Below, piece by piece: positions 1-10,104 of a stretch of 64,000 nucleotides of DNA. The DNA is taken from NCBI RefSeq assembly GCF_005405885.1, contig NZ_BJFL01000003.1:326750-390749 (forward strand). The letters are read 5' to 3'. The position numbers and the translations under genes are program-made. Source of the stretch: Gandjariella thermophila. GTDB taxonomy: Bacteria; Actinomycetota; Actinomycetes; Mycobacteriales; Pseudonocardiaceae. Each line of letters begins with the position of its first letter. Positions within the stretch are counted from its first letter, which is position 1. The notes beneath the pieces are model-generated. The model ran no database searches. It saw only the letters and a program-made list of their open reading frames with translations, and was not told the DNA's origin.

Positions 1-206
1 CGGTCGGTGGTGTGCTCGCCGAGGTAGTCGAGGGTCACCGCGAGACCTTCACCGACCAGCTCGCCGGTCGCCCGCACCGCGTCCGGGGTGGTCTCCCCGG
101 CGACGAACCGGCGAACCACCGCGCGGCTCACCGGCGCGGTGGCGAGCACCTGCTTCACCGTGGCGTTGTCCGCGGCGGCGAGGATCAACGTGCGCAGCGG
201 GTTCAC
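1..206 (-). CDS. Proline dehydrogenase, N-terminal part (cut by window edge)
   Basis: Only the first 68 codons are in the window, read from a GTG at 206 to the left edge. The visible protein begins VNPLRTLILAAADN, continues with PVSRAVVRRFVAGE and ends with VTLDYLGEHTTD. The PVxRxVVxRFVxG stretch and the xDYLGExxTD stretch are what I know from the start of monofunctional actinobacterial proline dehydrogenases (PutB type), which oxidise proline to pyrroline-5-carboxylate with FAD. The gene follows the sugar-phosphate isomerase gene after an 18-bp gap, so the two may share a transcript. The catalytic barrel lies outside the window, so the call rests on the N-terminal signature only. Confidence 0.7.
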   Translation of the reverse strand, partial: MNPLRTLILAAADNATVKQVLATAPVSRAVVRRFVAGETTPDAVRATGELVGEGLAVTLDYLGEHTTD

Positions 207-224
207 GGCGGGAACTGTACGGCT

Positions 225-1025
225 TCAGGCGAGATCAAGGTGCAGCCGGGCGAACAGCAGCGCCTCGGCGAGCATGCTGGCCCGCTCGTCGGTCTGCCGG
301 GCACGCCGGGTGTTCACCTCCAGCACCACCTGCCCGCGGAAGGAGTTTCGGGCGAGTTGCTGGCACACCTCGGCGCACGGCTGGCTGCCCCGGCCGGGCA
401 CCAGGTGCTCGTCCTTCGAGGCGCCGTTGCCGTCGGCGAGGTGGATGTGGGTCAGCCCGTCGCCCATCCGTTTGGCCATCTCCAGGGCGTCCATGTGCGC
501 GGCCGCGGTGTGCGAGAGGTCCAGGGTGTAGTGCGGCAGTCCGATGTCGGTCGGGTCGATGGACGGCCGGAACGCGGACACCTGCACCTGCCGGCCGCGG
601 CCCAGCGGGCGCACCGGGAACATGTTCTCCACCGCGATGGCCAGGCCGCTGCTCGCCTCCAGGGCGCGCACCAGCGCGGCGAACCGCTCGGCGTAGCGGC
701 GCTGCCAGCGGAACGGGGGATGCAGCACCACGGTGCGGGCACCCAGTGCCTTGGCCGCGGACACGCTGCGGCGCAACCGCACCACCGGGTCCGGCGACCA
801 GACCCGCTGGGTGATCAGCAGGCAGGGCGCGTGCACCGCGAGCACCGGCACGTGGTAGCGGTGCGACAGCCGGCGCAGCGCCGGCACGTCCTGGCTGACC
901 GGGTCGGCCCAGACCATCACCTCGACGCCGTCGTAGCCGAGCTCGGCGGCCAGCGCGAAGGCCGCCTCGGCCGGCTGCGGCCACACGGAGGCGGTGGACA
1001 ACCCGACGGGGATGCGCGCGTTCAC
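225..1025 (-). CDS. Sugar phosphate isomerase/epimerase (xylose isomerase-like TIM barrel)
   Basis: The 266-residue protein begins [16 protein letters not shown] at a GTG whose last bases overlap the stop of the upstream gene by 4 bp (GTGA), which fixes the start. It shows the AP-endonuclease-2 type TIM-barrel pattern: [13 protein letters not shown] near the N-terminus, [17 protein letters not shown], an internal AIAVENMFP strand carrying a probable metal-binding Glu, and HIHLADGNG followed by VLEVNTR near the C-terminus. It corresponds in position to Rv0498 of M. tuberculosis. The substrate is unknown. It lies last but one in a chain running from ppx through the membrane protein to proline dehydrogenase. 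Confidence 0.8.
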   Translation of the reverse strand: MNARIPVGLSTASVWPQPAEAAFALAAELGYDGVEVMVWADPVSQDVPALRRLSHRYHVPVLAVHAPCLLITQRVWSPDPVVRLRRSVSAAKALGARTVVLHPPFRWQRRYAERFAALVRALEASSGLAIAVENMFPVRPLGRGRQVQVSAFRPSIDPTDIGLPHYTLDLSHTAAAHMDALEMAKRMGDGLTHIHLADGNGASKDEHLVPGRGSQPCAEVCQQLARNSFRGQVVLEVNTRRARQTDERASMLAEALLFARLHLDLA

Positions 1026-2077
1026 TGGCCCACGAGCAGCAACGCGGCCGGTGACACGGTGACGACCAGGCCGACCAGCACGGCGAGCACCGTGGTCTGC
1101 AGGTCGTCGGCCCTGCGGATGCGGCGGACGATCAGCACCAGCCCCACGGTCACGGCGACCGCGACGCCCAGGGCGGCGGCCGGCAGGGTACGCCACAGCC
1201 ACTCGAAGACCAGCCACAGCACCGCGCCGCCGACCACGCCCGCGGCCAGCTGGCCCACCATGACCAGCCACTCCTTGCCCGGTGACCGCTCCGCCTCCGG
1301 TTCGGCGCCGGTCTCGGCGTCGGCGGAGTCCTCGGCCGCGGCGATGGGCTCCTCGTCGGCGAACCGGTCGATCTCGCCGGAGGGCGGCCCGCCGGGGTAA
1401 CGCGGCTCGTCGTAGCGGTCGTAGTCGTCGTCCAGGTACGGGCCGGGATGGCCCTGGGTGTCCTCCAGTACGGGATGCGCCTGGGTCTCCTCCAGTGCTC
1501 CCGTGGCGGGCGGGATGGCCTGGGTGTGGTCCATCGACCCGGCCGGCGGAATGGCCTGGGTGTGGTCGAGCGCACCGGCCGGTGGGATCGACTGGGTGCG
1601 CTCCAGGCCCGGTGGGGCGGCGACCCTCGGGATCTGCTCGGTGACGGGTTCCCTGGTGGGGCCAGCCAGGGACCCGGTACCGCGCTCGCCACGGGCGGGG
1701 GTGGGCGGCAGGTACCGCGTCTCGGCGGCGGGATCGGCCTCATCCGGTGGCGCCGCGGGGCGGTGGTACCCGGTGCCTGGTTCGGTGTAGCCGCTGGGCG
1801 GGTCCTGGTAGCGGGCTGGCGGGCGGGGTTGCTCCGAGCGGCGGCGGTGCGGGCTGTGCGCGCCTCTGCGGTGCTCCTCCTCGTTGACCGGGAGCAGCCG
1901 GCCGCTGTCCGAGAGGACCCGGTTGATGATGGTTTGCGGGGCGGTGTCCGGGTTGTCGCCCTCGGCGCGGCGGCGCCGGCGGCGCTGCCCTCCCGCGCTG
2001 GGCTTCCCGCCGTACTGGGCGAGCAACTCCGCGACGGTGCGCTGGGTGCGCTCCGAACCGCTCTCTCCACTCATCAT
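1022..2077 (-). CDS. Proline-rich membrane protein (Rv0497-like)
   Basis: The 351-residue protein starts at an ATG that overlaps the ppx stop by 4 bp (ATGA at 2074-2077). An in-frame GTG at 2083 is an alternative start. Residues from about 5 to 230 are hydrophilic and low in complexity, rich in Pro, Arg, Glu and Thr. They include an imperfect tandem repeat built on [10 protein letters not shown] and related ETQAHP/DTQGHP units around the middle. The last 90 residues contain three or four hydrophobic segments beginning at [16 protein letters not shown] and ending at AALLLVGQ, so a long cytoplasmic arm is tethered to the membrane. Its position matches the conserved membrane protein next to Ppx in mycobacteria. 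No function is assigned. Confidence 0.75.
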   Translation of the reverse strand: MMSGESGSERTQRTVAELLAQYGGKPSAGGQRRRRRRAEGDNPDTAPQTIINRVLSDSGRLLPVNEEEHRRGAHSPHRRRSEQPRPPARYQDPPSGYTEPGTGYHRPAAPPDEADPAAETRYLPPTPARGERGTGSLAGPTREPVTEQIPRVAAPPGLERTQSIPPAGALDHTQAIPPAGSMDHTQAIPPATGALEETQAHPVLEDTQGHPGPYLDDDYDRYDEPRYPGGPPSGEIDRFADEEPIAAAEDSADAETGAEPEAERSPGKEWLVMVGQLAAGVVGGAVLWLVFEWLWRTLPAAALGVAVAVTVGLVLIVRRIRRADDLQTTVLAVLVGLVVTVSPAALLLVGQ

Positions 2078-3078
2078 TTCCACCGTGCCCCGTGCTGGCC
2101 AGTCCGTCCAGTGCTGCCGTCCGACCGGGGGGTCCCGGCCAATCCGTCAGTCTGGTCCAGACGCCGCAGGATTACACCTTCCCGCAGCGCCCACGGGCAG
2201 ATTTCCACCTGGCTCAATGACAACGCCCGCATCGTGGCCTCCGCCACGAGCGCCCCGGCGACAAGCTGGTGCGCCCGGCTCGCGCTGACCCCCTCCAGTT
2301 CGGCCAGGTCCGCCGCGGACATCCGGCTGATGAACGCGGTGATCTGGCGCAGCCCGGCGTCGGTGAGCGTCCTGGGCACCCTCGGCCCGGCGGAGGACGG
2401 CGCCGCGCCGGTGAGCCGGGCCAGCGAGCGGAACGTCTTCGAGGTGGCCACCACGCGATCCGGCGCGCCGGCCTCGCGCACCGCTAATGCCGTGCCGGCC
2501 AACTGCTCGTCGAGCCACTCGGTGGTCTCGGCGACCTCCTTGCGGCTCGGCGGGTCGTTGCGGAACCGGGTGCGCCGCAGCCGGCCGGCGCCGAGCGGCA
2601 GCGAGATCGCGAGGTCCGGATCCTCGTCGATGCCGATGGCCAGCTCCAGCGAGCCGCCGCCGATGTCCACGACCAGCAGCCGGCCGGCCGACCAGCCGAA
2701 CCAGCGGCGGGCGGCGAGGAAGGTGTAGCGCGCCTCGTCCTCGCCGGAGAGCACCTGCAGGTCGACCCCGGTCTCGTCGCGGACCCGGTCGAGCACCGCG
2801 CCGGCGTTGCTGGCTTCGCGGATCGCCGAGGTGGCGAACGCCATCAGGTCCTCGCAACCCATGTCGGCCGCGGACTCCCGGAACTCGGCCACCGTGCGGA
2901 CCAGCCGGTCGGCACCCGCCTTTGTCAGCTTGCCGGAGCGGTTGATCTGCTCGGCCAGCCGCAGCACGGTCTTCTCCGAGCTCATCGGCGTCGGGTGGGC
3001 ACCCCGGTGCGCGTCCACCACCAGCAGGTGGACGGTGTTGGAACCCACGTCGAGCACGCCGAGCCGCACGTCAAGCAC
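2074..3078 (-). CDS. ppx: Ppx/GppA family exopolyphosphatase
   Basis: The protein of 334 residues belongs to the ASKHA-fold exopolyphosphatase / pppGpp phosphohydrolase family, which removes terminal phosphate from polyphosphate. It shows the N-terminal phosphate-1 motif GVLDVGSNTVHLLV, the catalytic-Glu region ATSAIREASN, LSGEDEARYTF, the second phosphate motif VVDIGGGSLELA, and a C-terminal region near PWALREGVILR. It is about the length of mycobacterial Ppx1, which lacks the extra C-terminal domains of the E. coli enzyme. The start is a GTG at 3078; a second GTG three codons on is possible. It lies downstream of regX3, a phosphate-responsive regulator in relatives, which fits a role in phosphate storage. 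Confidence 0.88.
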   Translation of the reverse strand: MLDVRLGVLDVGSNTVHLLVVDAHRGAHPTPMSSEKTVLRLAEQINRSGKLTKAGADRLVRTVAEFRESAADMGCEDLMAFATSAIREASNAGAVLDRVRDETGVDLQVLSGEDEARYTFLAARRWFGWSAGRLLVVDIGGGSLELAIGIDEDPDLAISLPLGAGRLRRTRFRNDPPSRKEVAETTEWLDEQLAGTALAVREAGAPDRVVATSKTFRSLARLTGAAPSSAGPRVPRTLTDAGLRQITAFISRMSAADLAELEGVSASRAHQLVAGALVAEATMRALSLSQVEICPWALREGVILRRLDQTDGLAGTPRSDGSTGRTGQHGARWK

Positions 3079-3198
3079 GTTACCGGGCCAGCGGCCCCCG
3101 GTGGTCGCCGACGCCCGCCGCCGCGGGCCTCGGCGGGGTGGCCCGGCCCCGCTTCGGTCCCCCGGCCATGACTGCCGCCGGCCGGGACTGCGGAGGGC

Positions 3199-3879
3199 TC
3201 AGGTCTCGAACTTGTAGCCGAGACCGCGCACGGTGACCAGGTGCTGCGGGTTGGACGGGTCCGGCTCGATCTTCGACCGCAGCCGCTTCACGTGAACGTC
3301 CAGCGTCTTGGTGTCGCCGACGTAGTCCGCGCCCCACACGCGGTCGATGAGCTGGCCACGGGTGAGCACCCGGCCGACGTTGCGCAGCAGGTACTCCAGC
3401 AGGTCGAACTCCTTCAGCGGCAGGTTGACCTCGGCGCCCTCCACGGTGACCACGTGCCGCTCCACGTCCATCCGCACCGGCCCGGCCTCGAGCACCTGCG
3501 GCAGCAGTTCCTCGGACTCGCCGCCGCGGCGCAGCACCGCGCGCACCCGGGCGATCAGCTCGCGTGCCGAGTAGGGCTTGGTGACGTAGTCGTCCGCGCC
3601 CAGTTCCAGGCCGACCACCTTGTCGATCTCGCTGTCCCGGGCGGTTACCATGATCACCGGCACGGAGGACCGCTGGCGCAGCGCGCGGCACACGTCCGTG
3701 CCGCTCATCCCCGGCAGCATGAGGTCGAGCAGGACGATGTCGGCGCCGTTGCGGTCGAACTCGTCCAGCGCCTCCTGCCCGTTGGCCGCCACCGCCGCGG
3801 TGAACCCCTCCTTGCGCAGCAGAAAGGCCAGCGGGTCCGCGAAGGACTCCTCGTCCTCGACGATCAGCACCCTGGTCAC
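3199..3879 (-). CDS. regX3: Two-component response regulator RegX3
   Basis: This OmpR-family regulator has 226 residues. The receiver domain (1-120) contains the acidic pair E8/D9, phospho-acceptor D52 in LLDLMLPG, T79 in MVTA and K101 in TKPYS. A winged-helix DNA-binding domain fills residues 130-226 and ends VRGLGYKFET. The GTG start overlaps the stop of senX3 by 4 bp, so kinase and regulator are translationally coupled. In mycobacteria and Corynebacterium this pair responds to phosphate limitation; the same role is inferred here from sequence type and from the adjoining ppx, gpm and senX3 genes. Confidence 0.92.
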   Translation of the reverse strand: MTRVLIVEDEESFADPLAFLLRKEGFTAAVAANGQEALDEFDRNGADIVLLDLMLPGMSGTDVCRALRQRSSVPVIMVTARDSEIDKVVGLELGADDYVTKPYSARELIARVRAVLRRGGESEELLPQVLEAGPVRMDVERHVVTVEGAEVNLPLKEFDLLEYLLRNVGRVLTRGQLIDRVWGADYVGDTKTLDVHVKRLRSKIEPDPSNPQHLVTVRGLGYKFET

Positions 3880-5165
3880 AACACTCCTCCGTGGTCGGCG
3901 CGCACGGCGCCGTTCGAGCCGGGCAGCGCGTTCGGGCGGGATGCCGCCCGGCCCGACTGCCCGTCCGTCCCAGTCGGGACGGGCTTGCTGGCACGGCCAC
4001 GGTCGGCCGGCCCGGCCTGCTCCGGCACGCTCGTCCCGTTCACGCCCGCGCCCGAGGTCCGGGCCGGTAGCCGCAGGGTGAACGTGGAGCCCGTGCCCGG
4101 CTGGCTCCACAGCCGCACCTCCCCGCCGTGGTTGGCGGCCACGTGCTTGACGATGGCGAGGCCGAGGCCGGTGCCCCCGGTGACCCGGGAGCGCGCCGGG
4201 TCGACCCGGAAGAACCGCTCGAACACCCGCTGCTGGTGCTCCGGGGCGATGCCGATGCCCCGGTCGGTCACCGCGATCTCGACGAACCCGTCCACCAGCC
4301 GCCGGCTGATGGACACCGGGCTGCCGTCCGGGGAGTAGGCGATCGCGTTGTCGATGAGGTTGCTCAGCGCGGTGATCAGCAGCATCTGGTCGCCGTCCAC
4401 CTGCAGCCCGCTCGGGGCGTCGGTGGCGATCTCGATGCCGGTGCGCTCGGCGACCAGCCGGCAGCGGCCCAGCGCCTCGCTGACCACCTCGTCCACGTCC
4501 ACCGTGGTCAGCTCGGGCAGCCGCTCCGCGCCCTGCAGCCGGGACAGCGCGATCAGTTCGGTGACCAGCGTCCCCAGCCGGGTGGCCTCGTGCAGGATCT
4601 TGCCGCTGAACCGGCGGACCTCCTCCGGGTCGTCGGCGGCGTCCAGGATCGCCTCGGCGAGCAGCGCCAGCGCGCCGACCGGGGTCTTCAGCTCGTGGCT
4701 GACGTTGGCCACGAAGTCCCGCCGGGTCGCCTCCAGCCGCACCGCGTCCGACTCATCCGAGGCGTCCACCACGGTGAACCCGTCGCCGAGCGGCCGGACG
4801 TCGCCGAGCACCGCCTCCGGGCCGCGGCCGCCGAGGCGCTCCAGCGGGGAGAGGTCGACGCGGACCACCTCGCCGGTTTCCCGCACCTGCTCCGCGGCCT
4901 TGGCGGCCCGCTCGTCGACCCGCTGGTTGCGCACGATGCCCAGGGCCACCGCCCGCGGGTTGTGTAGCACCACGTCGCCGAATTGGTTCAACACGGCCAC
5001 GCCGTTGTGCGAGGAGTCGATGATCCGTCCGACGAGGTCGGCGATGGTGAGACCGGCCGAGGAATGACGTTCCCGCCGCACGGCCGAACGGCCGAGCAGG
5101 AAACCGAGGGCCACGCCAATCAGCGCCGCGCCGACTGACAGGGCGATGTGTCCTGCAACGGTCAC
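3876..5165 (-). CDS. senX3: Sensor histidine kinase SenX3
   Basis: The predicted kinase has 429 residues from the GTG at 5165; longer in-frame starts exist but would prepend non-membrane sequence. One N-terminal hydrophobic stretch (about 5-25) anchors it in the membrane, followed by a PAS-like region around 40-135 containing SSHNGVAVLNQFGDVV. The dimerisation/phosphoacceptor box FVANVSHELKTPVG places the autophosphorylated His at 157. The ATPase part shows an N box NLIDNAIAYS, a G1 box DRGIGIAPEH and a G2 box GTGLGLAIVKH. A Pro/Gly/Ser-rich tail of about 60 residues after the kinase domain is longer than usual. It pairs with the overlapping regX3. Confidence 0.92.
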   Translation of the reverse strand: MTVAGHIALSVGAALIGVALGFLLGRSAVRRERHSSAGLTIADLVGRIIDSSHNGVAVLNQFGDVVLHNPRAVALGIVRNQRVDERAAKAAEQVRETGEVVRVDLSPLERLGGRGPEAVLGDVRPLGDGFTVVDASDESDAVRLEATRRDFVANVSHELKTPVGALALLAEAILDAADDPEEVRRFSGKILHEATRLGTLVTELIALSRLQGAERLPELTTVDVDEVVSEALGRCRLVAERTGIEIATDAPSGLQVDGDQMLLITALSNLIDNAIAYSPDGSPVSISRRLVDGFVEIAVTDRGIGIAPEHQQRVFERFFRVDPARSRVTGGTGLGLAIVKHVAANHGGEVRLWSQPGTGSTFTLRLPARTSGAGVNGTSVPEQAGPADRGRASKPVPTGTDGQSGRAASRPNALPGSNGAVRADHGGVL

Positions 5166-5333
5166 GGCCGCATGGTAAGCAGGTAAAGGCCGTGATGGCC
5201 TAGCCCGCACGGGTCAACCGTGATGGCGCTGACATCAACCCCGTTCATCGTTTCCACGCGGCTCGGCGAGTGTTCACTCTCCGGTCAGCCGGTCGTGACC
5301 GGACCACGACCCGCCGCCGCGGCGGTGGGTGGG

Positions 5334-6080
5334 TCAGCGGCCCTGGTTGGCCACCGCCTGGATGGCCTCGGCGGCCGCCTCCGGGTCGAGGTAGGTGCCG
5401 CCCGGGTTGGTCGGCCGGAAGTTCTCGTCCAGGTCGTAGCGCAGCGGGATGCCGGTGGGAATGTTCAGCTTGGCGATGGCCTCGTCGGAGACGCCGTCGA
5501 GGTGCTTGACCAGCGCCCGCAGCGAGTTGCCGTGCGCGGCGACCAGCACGGTCCGCCCAGCGGCCAGGTCGGGCACGATCGCCGCGTCCCAGTACGGCAG
5601 CAGCCGGGCCACCACGTCCTTGAGGCATTCGGTGCGGGGCAGGTCGGCGCCGAGGTCGGCGTAGCGCGGGTCGCCGTCCTGGCTGAACTCGCTGCCGTCC
5701 TCGATGGGCGGCGGCGGGACGTCGTAGGAGCGGCGCCAGAGCATGAACTGCTCTTCGCCGTAGGTTTCCAGGGTCTGCTTCTTGTTCTTGCCCTGCAGCG
5801 CACCGTAGTGCCGCTCGTTGAGCCGCCAGTCCCGGCGCACCGGGATCCAGTGCCGGTCCGCGGTGTCCAGCGCGATGTTCGCGGTGGAGATGGCCCGGCG
5901 CAGCACGGAGGTGTGCACCACGTCGGGCAGCAACCGCGCGTCACGGAGCAGCTCGCCGCTCCGCCTGGCCTCGACCTCCCCCTTCGCCGACAGCGGCACG
6001 TCCACCCAGCCGGTGAACAGGTTCTCGGCGTTCCACACGCTCTCGCCGTGCCGAAGCAACACCAGGGTTCGCTCGCTCAT
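5334..6080 (-). CDS. gpmA: 2,3-bisphosphoglycerate-dependent phosphoglycerate mutase
   Basis: The 248-residue protein interconverts 3- and 2-phosphoglycerate in glycolysis. The N-terminal [18 protein letters not shown] carries the phosphorylated His (H11), and [13 protein letters not shown] and [19 protein letters not shown] carry further active-site residues of the histidine phosphatase fold. Length and motifs match the dPGM class. The ATG at 6080 is preceded by a good ribosome site (GGAGGAA). It lies between the acyl-CoA ligase and senX3, the same neighbourhood as Rv0489 in M. tuberculosis. Confidence 0.95.
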   Translation of the reverse strand: MSERTLVLLRHGESVWNAENLFTGWVDVPLSAKGEVEARRSGELLRDARLLPDVVHTSVLRRAISTANIALDTADRHWIPVRRDWRLNERHYGALQGKNKKQTLETYGEEQFMLWRRSYDVPPPPIEDGSEFSQDGDPRYADLGADLPRTECLKDVVARLLPYWDAAIVPDLAAGRTVLVAAHGNSLRALVKHLDGVSDEAIAKLNIPTGIPLRYDLDENFRPTNPGGTYLDPEAAAEAIQAVANQGR

Positions 6081-6201
6081 GGATCTTCCTCCGCGAGTTC
6101 TCGCGGGCCCTGCCGGCCCGGGGCTACTCGCGGCCAAGCCTGCCAGACGCGGCCAGGCCGGCGAGCCGCGCCTGCCGGCCCGGGTGGCGCGGGCGGCCCG
6201 G

Positions 6202-7776
6202 CTACCGGCCGGGCACCGGCTGCCGGGCGCGCAGTTCCTTGCGCAGGATCTTGCCCGAGGCCGACTTGGGGATGGCGTCGACGAACTCCACCTGCCGCAC
6301 CTTCTTGTACGGCGCGACCCGCCCGGCCACGAACGCCATCACCTCGTCGGCGGTGAGCGCGGCCTGCGGCTGGCGAACCACGAACGCCTTGGGCACCTCC
6401 TCGCCGTCGGCATCCCGCACGCCCACCACCGCGACGTCCGCGATGCCCGGGTGGGTCAGCAGCAGCGCCTCCAGTTCGGCCGGCGGCACCTGGTACCCCT
6501 TGTACTTGATCAGTTCCTTGACCCGGTCCACGATCGTGTAGTAGCCGTGCTCGTCGACCCTGGCGAGGTCGCCGGTGTGCAGGAAGCCGTCGGCGTCCAC
6601 GGTGGCCGCGGTGGCTTCGGGGTTGTTCAGGTAGCCCTTCATCACGTTCGGCCCGCGGCACCACAGCTCGCCGGTGGCGCCCACGCCGAGTTCCTCGCCG
6701 GTCGCCGGGTCGACGATCTTGCACTCCATGTTCGGGATGGCCACCCCGACGGTGCCGACCGGGATGTCCTCACGGTCGTCCGGGATGGTGTGGCTGACCG
6801 GGCTCAGCTCGGTCATCCCGTAGCCCTGGCGGACCCGGCAGCCCAGCCGCCCGGCGACCGCGTGCGCCAGTTCCTCGTCCAGCGGGGCGGCGCCGGAGAA
6901 GACGATGTCCACCGCGGACATGTCGTAGGAGTCGATGATCGGGTGCTTGGCCAGCGCGACCGCGATCGGCGGGGCGATGTAGACCCGGTTGGTCCGGTAT
7001 TCCGCGATCACCCGGCAGAACTGCTCCAGGTCGAACCGGGGCATGGTGACCACGGTGCCGCCGATGGCCAGCACGTGGTTCATGATCACGGTCATGCCGT
7101 AGATGTGGAAGAACGGCAGCACGCCCAGCACCCTGGTGTCCTCGCCGCGCAGGTCGAAGATCGCGTTGCACTGGACGATGTTGGCGACCAGGTTGCGGTG
7201 GGTGAGCATGACGCCCTTGGACCGGCCGGTGGTGCCGGAGGAGTAGGGCAGTGCGGCCAGGTCCTCGGCGGGGTCGATGGGCACCTCGGGCGCGGGCGCC
7301 GTGGTGGCCAGCAGCTCGGCCAGGCTGGTGTGGCCCTCCATAGGGTCGAAGGTGACCACCTCGCCGATGCCGGCGGCCGCCGCGGCCGCGTCCGCCCGCT
7401 CGGCCAGGGCGCCGACGGTGAACAGCAGCTTCGCCCCCGCGTCGGTGAGCTGCGCGGCCACCTCGTCGGCGGTGTAGAGGGTGTTGATCGTGGTGGCCAC
7501 CGCGCCGGCACGCAGGATGCCGTGGAAGGCCACCGCGTAGTACGGCGTGTTCGGCGCCAGGATGCCGACCGTGTCGCCCTTGCCGACGCCGCGCTCGGCC
7601 AGCGCCGCGGCCAGCCGGTCCACCGCCCCGGCCAGCTCGGCGTAGCTCAGCGACTGCCCGGTGACGCCGTCGACCAGCGCCGCGCGGTCAGCGTGCGGGC
7701 CGAGGTCGGTGAACAGCAGGTCGGTCAGCGAGACGGCAGGAATCGACACATCCGGGTAAGGACTGCGGAAGACCAT
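6202..7776 (-). CDS. Acyl-CoA synthetase, 4-coumarate-CoA ligase-like (AMP-binding enzyme)
   Basis: The 524-residue enzyme belongs to the ANL superfamily, which activates a carboxylic acid with ATP and transfers it to CoA. Visible motifs are the P-loop-like [14 protein letters not shown], the adenine-binding [10 protein letters not shown], the hinge-region [18 protein letters not shown], and the C-terminal catalytic lysine region [15 protein letters not shown] took the ATG at 7776 ([13 protein letters not shown]), the usual start for this subfamily. The plant-type 4CL layout suggests an aromatic or medium-chain acyl substrate, but specificity cannot be read from sequence. It is an insertion relative to the mycobacterial order, between gpm and the YbjN gene. 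Confidence 0.88.
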   Translation of the reverse strand: MVFRSPYPDVSIPAVSLTDLLFTDLGPHADRAALVDGVTGQSLSYAELAGAVDRLAAALAERGVGKGDTVGILAPNTPYYAVAFHGILRAGAVATTINTLYTADEVAAQLTDAGAKLLFTVGALAERADAAAAAAGIGEVVTFDPMEGHTSLAELLATTAPAPEVPIDPAEDLAALPYSSGTTGRSKGVMLTHRNLVANIVQCNAIFDLRGEDTRVLGVLPFFHIYGMTVIMNHVLAIGGTVVTMPRFDLEQFCRVIAEYRTNRVYIAPPIAVALAKHPIIDSYDMSAVDIVFSGAAPLDEELAHAVAGRLGCRVRQGYGMTELSPVSHTIPDDREDIPVGTVGVAIPNMECKIVDPATGEELGVGATGELWCRGPNVMKGYLNNPEATAATVDADGFLHTGDLARVDEHGYYTIVDRVKELIKYKGYQVPPAELEALLLTHPGIADVAVVGVRDADGEEVPKAFVVRQPQAALTADEVMAFVAGRVAPYKKVRQVEFVDAIPKSASGKILRKELRARQPVPGR

Positions 7777-8219
7777 CGGTAAGCCTCGATTCACCCGATC
7801 CGGCCCCCAACCCAACACGTCATCGTGATCAGCCGCACATCACAGGGTCAAGCACGAACGTGTTGCAACCAAGGCGTTACTTCGATCGCGGAAGTTCACA
7901 CAAATGGAGTAGTGAGCCGGCCTTGTGGCCGGAAGGCGCGGTCTGCCAAGTTGACATCGCGTTCGCGGATCGGCTCCCACGCACTCCCCGGTCCGCGTAA
8001 GGCGCGCAACGCGGTTCGCTTCCCCCCGTCGGACCGCGGCCCGCTCGGTTTCCCGGGTCCCCCCGCCCGGGAGGTCCGCTGCAGCGGGGACCTGACGCGG
8101 GGCGGCTCGAGCTCGCGACTCCCCCTCTCTCCCGAGCCGCCCCGCGCTGGGCTGTGGTGATAGAGCTGCGCTGACAAGCAGGCGCGCACGACGAACGGGA
8201 TCGCCGGCGGCAGGCCGGG
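7777..8219. other. Gene-free stretch between the YbjN gene and the acyl-CoA ligase
   Basis: I see no convincing gene in these 443 bases. The segment 7825-7960 is less GC-rich than its surroundings and must contain the promoter of the leftward acyl-CoA ligase gene. No clear -35/-10 pair or known RNA motif stands out. Confidence 0.5.
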
Positions 8220-8753
8220 TCAGGTGTCGTCGCCGGTGGTCAGTGGGCGGTCGGTGGTCGGCGGGCGGACCAGGTGCTCGAACGGCCGCAGGTTGGCCAG
8301 CGACTCGCCGCGGGACACCCGCCAGTCCCACTCCCGGCGGATGGCACTGGCGAAACCGATCTCCAGCAGGACGTTGAAGTCCCCGTCCGCGGCCTCCACC
8401 ACCTGGCCGAGCAGCCGGTCCAGCTCGTCCGGGGTGACGGCGTGGTGCGCGACCCGGCCGACCAGGTAGATGTCGCCGCTGCCGTCGATCGTGTAGTGCA
8501 CCCCGTACAGCCGGGCGTTGCGCCTGAGCAGGTAGCGGTAGACCTCCTCGTGCGCCTCGTCCGGCCGGCGGCAGACGAACGCCTCCACCACCAGGGCGTG
8601 CCGGCCCACGATCAGCCAGCAGTTGGTCTGCAGCTTCCTGGTGCCCGGCAGGGTGACGAAGAACCGCCCCGGGGCCCTGCGGTCGTAGCCGATCTCGCGC
8701 TCGTCCAGGGCGGCCGAGATGACCTTGTCCAACTCCTCGAGGGGCACGCTCAT
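8220..8753 (-). CDS. YbjN domain-containing protein
   Basis: The 177-residue protein starts MSVPLEELDKVISAAL at 8753. It has the alpha/beta pattern of the YbjN family: FFVTLPGTRKLQTNCWLIVGRHALVVEAFV, then a pair of strands around ARLYGVHYTIDGSGDIYLVGRV, and a helix with DELDRLLGQVVEAAD. The fold resembles type III secretion chaperones, but the function in actinobacteria is not established. It follows mshA after about 55 bp and corresponds to Rv0487, so it is probably co-transcribed with mshA. Confidence 0.85.
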   Translation of the reverse strand: MSVPLEELDKVISAALDEREIGYDRRAPGRFFVTLPGTRKLQTNCWLIVGRHALVVEAFVCRRPDEAHEEVYRYLLRRNARLYGVHYTIDGSGDIYLVGRVAHHAVTPDELDRLLGQVVEAADGDFNVLLEIGFASAIRREWDWRVSRGESLANLRPFEHLVRPPTTDRPLTTGDDT

Positions 8754-8808
8754 TCGACAGTCCCTTCTCGTCCGCCACCCGCGCGCGACCGCCGGGCCGC
8801 GACACCAC

Positions 8809-10104
8809 TCATACCGCGATCTCCTGCCGGTCGAGTGCCCGGTCGAGCGCGGTGCGGAACGCGGCGGCCGCCTCGGTGTAAGCGCCCAGCAGGGCGTCGG
8901 TGGTGCGGTCCCAGGAGAACCGCCGGGCATGCCCCACCGCGCCGGTGGCGAGCTGCTCCCGGTACGCCGGCCGCAGCGCGACCTCGGCGAGCACCGCCGC
9001 CCAGTGCGCCGGATCGTGGTCCGGCACCAGCATGCCGGACACGCCGTCAGCCACCGCCACCGGCAGGCCCCCGACCGCGGCGGCCACCACCGGAGTGCCG
9101 CAGGCCTGCGCCTCCAGCGCGACCAGGCCGAACGACTCGTTGTGGCTGGGCACCGCGACCACGTCGGCGGCGCGGTAGACGTCGGCCAGCGCCGGGCCGC
9201 CCTGCGGCGGCAGGAACCGCACCACGTCGGCGATGCCCAGCGACGCGGCCAGGTTGTGCAACACCCTGGGCTGTTCCAGGCCGGTTCCGGACGGTCCGCC
9301 GACCACCAGCACGACCAGCCGGGCGCGCAGCGCGGGGTCGCGGGCCAGCAGTTCGGCGGCGGCGCGCAGCAGCACGTCCGGCGCCTTCAGCGGCTGCACC
9401 CGGCCGACGAAGGCGAGCACCACCGCGTCGCGCGGCAGGCCCAGCACGGCGCGCGCGGCGGAGGCGTCGCCGGGGGTGAACCGCTCGAGGTCAACCCCGG
9501 GCGGCACGGTGAGCACCTTGTCCGGGTCGGCGCCGTACAGGCCGACGAGCTGGCCGGCCTCCACCGCGGTGTTGGCCACCAGCCGGTCGGCCTCGGCCAC
9601 CACCTGATCCTCGCCGATCACCCGGCTGCGCGGTTCGGGCACGTCACCGTCGGCCAGCGCGGCGTTCTTCACCTTGGCAAGGGTGTGCGCGGTGTGCACC
9701 AGCGGCACCCCCCACCGCTCCCTGGCCAGCCAGCCGACCTGCCCGGACAGCCAGTAGTGCGAGTGCACCACGTCGTAGTGGCCCGGCTCCTGGCGGGCCT
9801 CGGCGCGCAGCACCCCGGCGGTGAACGCGCAGAGCTGGGCGGGCAACTCGCTCTTGTCCAGGCCCTCGAACGGCCCGGCCACCACATGCCGCACCAGCAC
9901 TCCCGGCGCCAGCTCGACCACCGGAGGCAGTTCGGAGGAGGTGGCCCGGGTGAACACCTCGACGGCCACGCCGCGGCGGGCCATCCGGGTCGCGGTCTGC
10001 ACGATGTAGACGTTCATCCCACCCGCGTCCCCGGTGCCCGGCTGCTCCAGCGGCGAGGTGTGCACGGACAGCACGGCGACCCGGCGCGGCAGGCGGGCAC
10101 TCAC
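8809..10104 (-). CDS. mshA: D-inositol-3-phosphate glycosyltransferase MshA
   Basis: The 431-residue GT4-family enzyme catalyses the first step of mycothiol synthesis: transfer of GlcNAc from UDP-GlcNAc to 1-L-myo-inositol 1-phosphate. The N-terminal domain has the diagnostic [13 protein letters not shown] and [16 protein letters not shown]. The C-terminal Rossmann domain has [17 protein letters not shown] and the EX7E-type nucleotide-sugar motif [18 protein letters not shown]. The start is a GTG ([15 protein letters not shown]) overlapping the stop of the upstream alpha/beta hydrolase gene by 4 bp (GTGA). The hydrolase, mshA and the YbjN gene form one leftward unit. Confidence 0.95.
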   Translation of the reverse strand: MSARLPRRVAVLSVHTSPLEQPGTGDAGGMNVYIVQTATRMARRGVAVEVFTRATSSELPPVVELAPGVLVRHVVAGPFEGLDKSELPAQLCAFTAGVLRAEARQEPGHYDVVHSHYWLSGQVGWLARERWGVPLVHTAHTLAKVKNAALADGDVPEPRSRVIGEDQVVAEADRLVANTAVEAGQLVGLYGADPDKVLTVPPGVDLERFTPGDASAARAVLGLPRDAVVLAFVGRVQPLKAPDVLLRAAAELLARDPALRARLVVLVVGGPSGTGLEQPRVLHNLAASLGIADVVRFLPPQGGPALADVYRAADVVAVPSHNESFGLVALEAQACGTPVVAAAVGGLPVAVADGVSGMLVPDHDPAHWAAVLAEVALRPAYREQLATGAVGHARRFSWDRTTDALLGAYTEAAAAFRTALDRALDRQEIAV

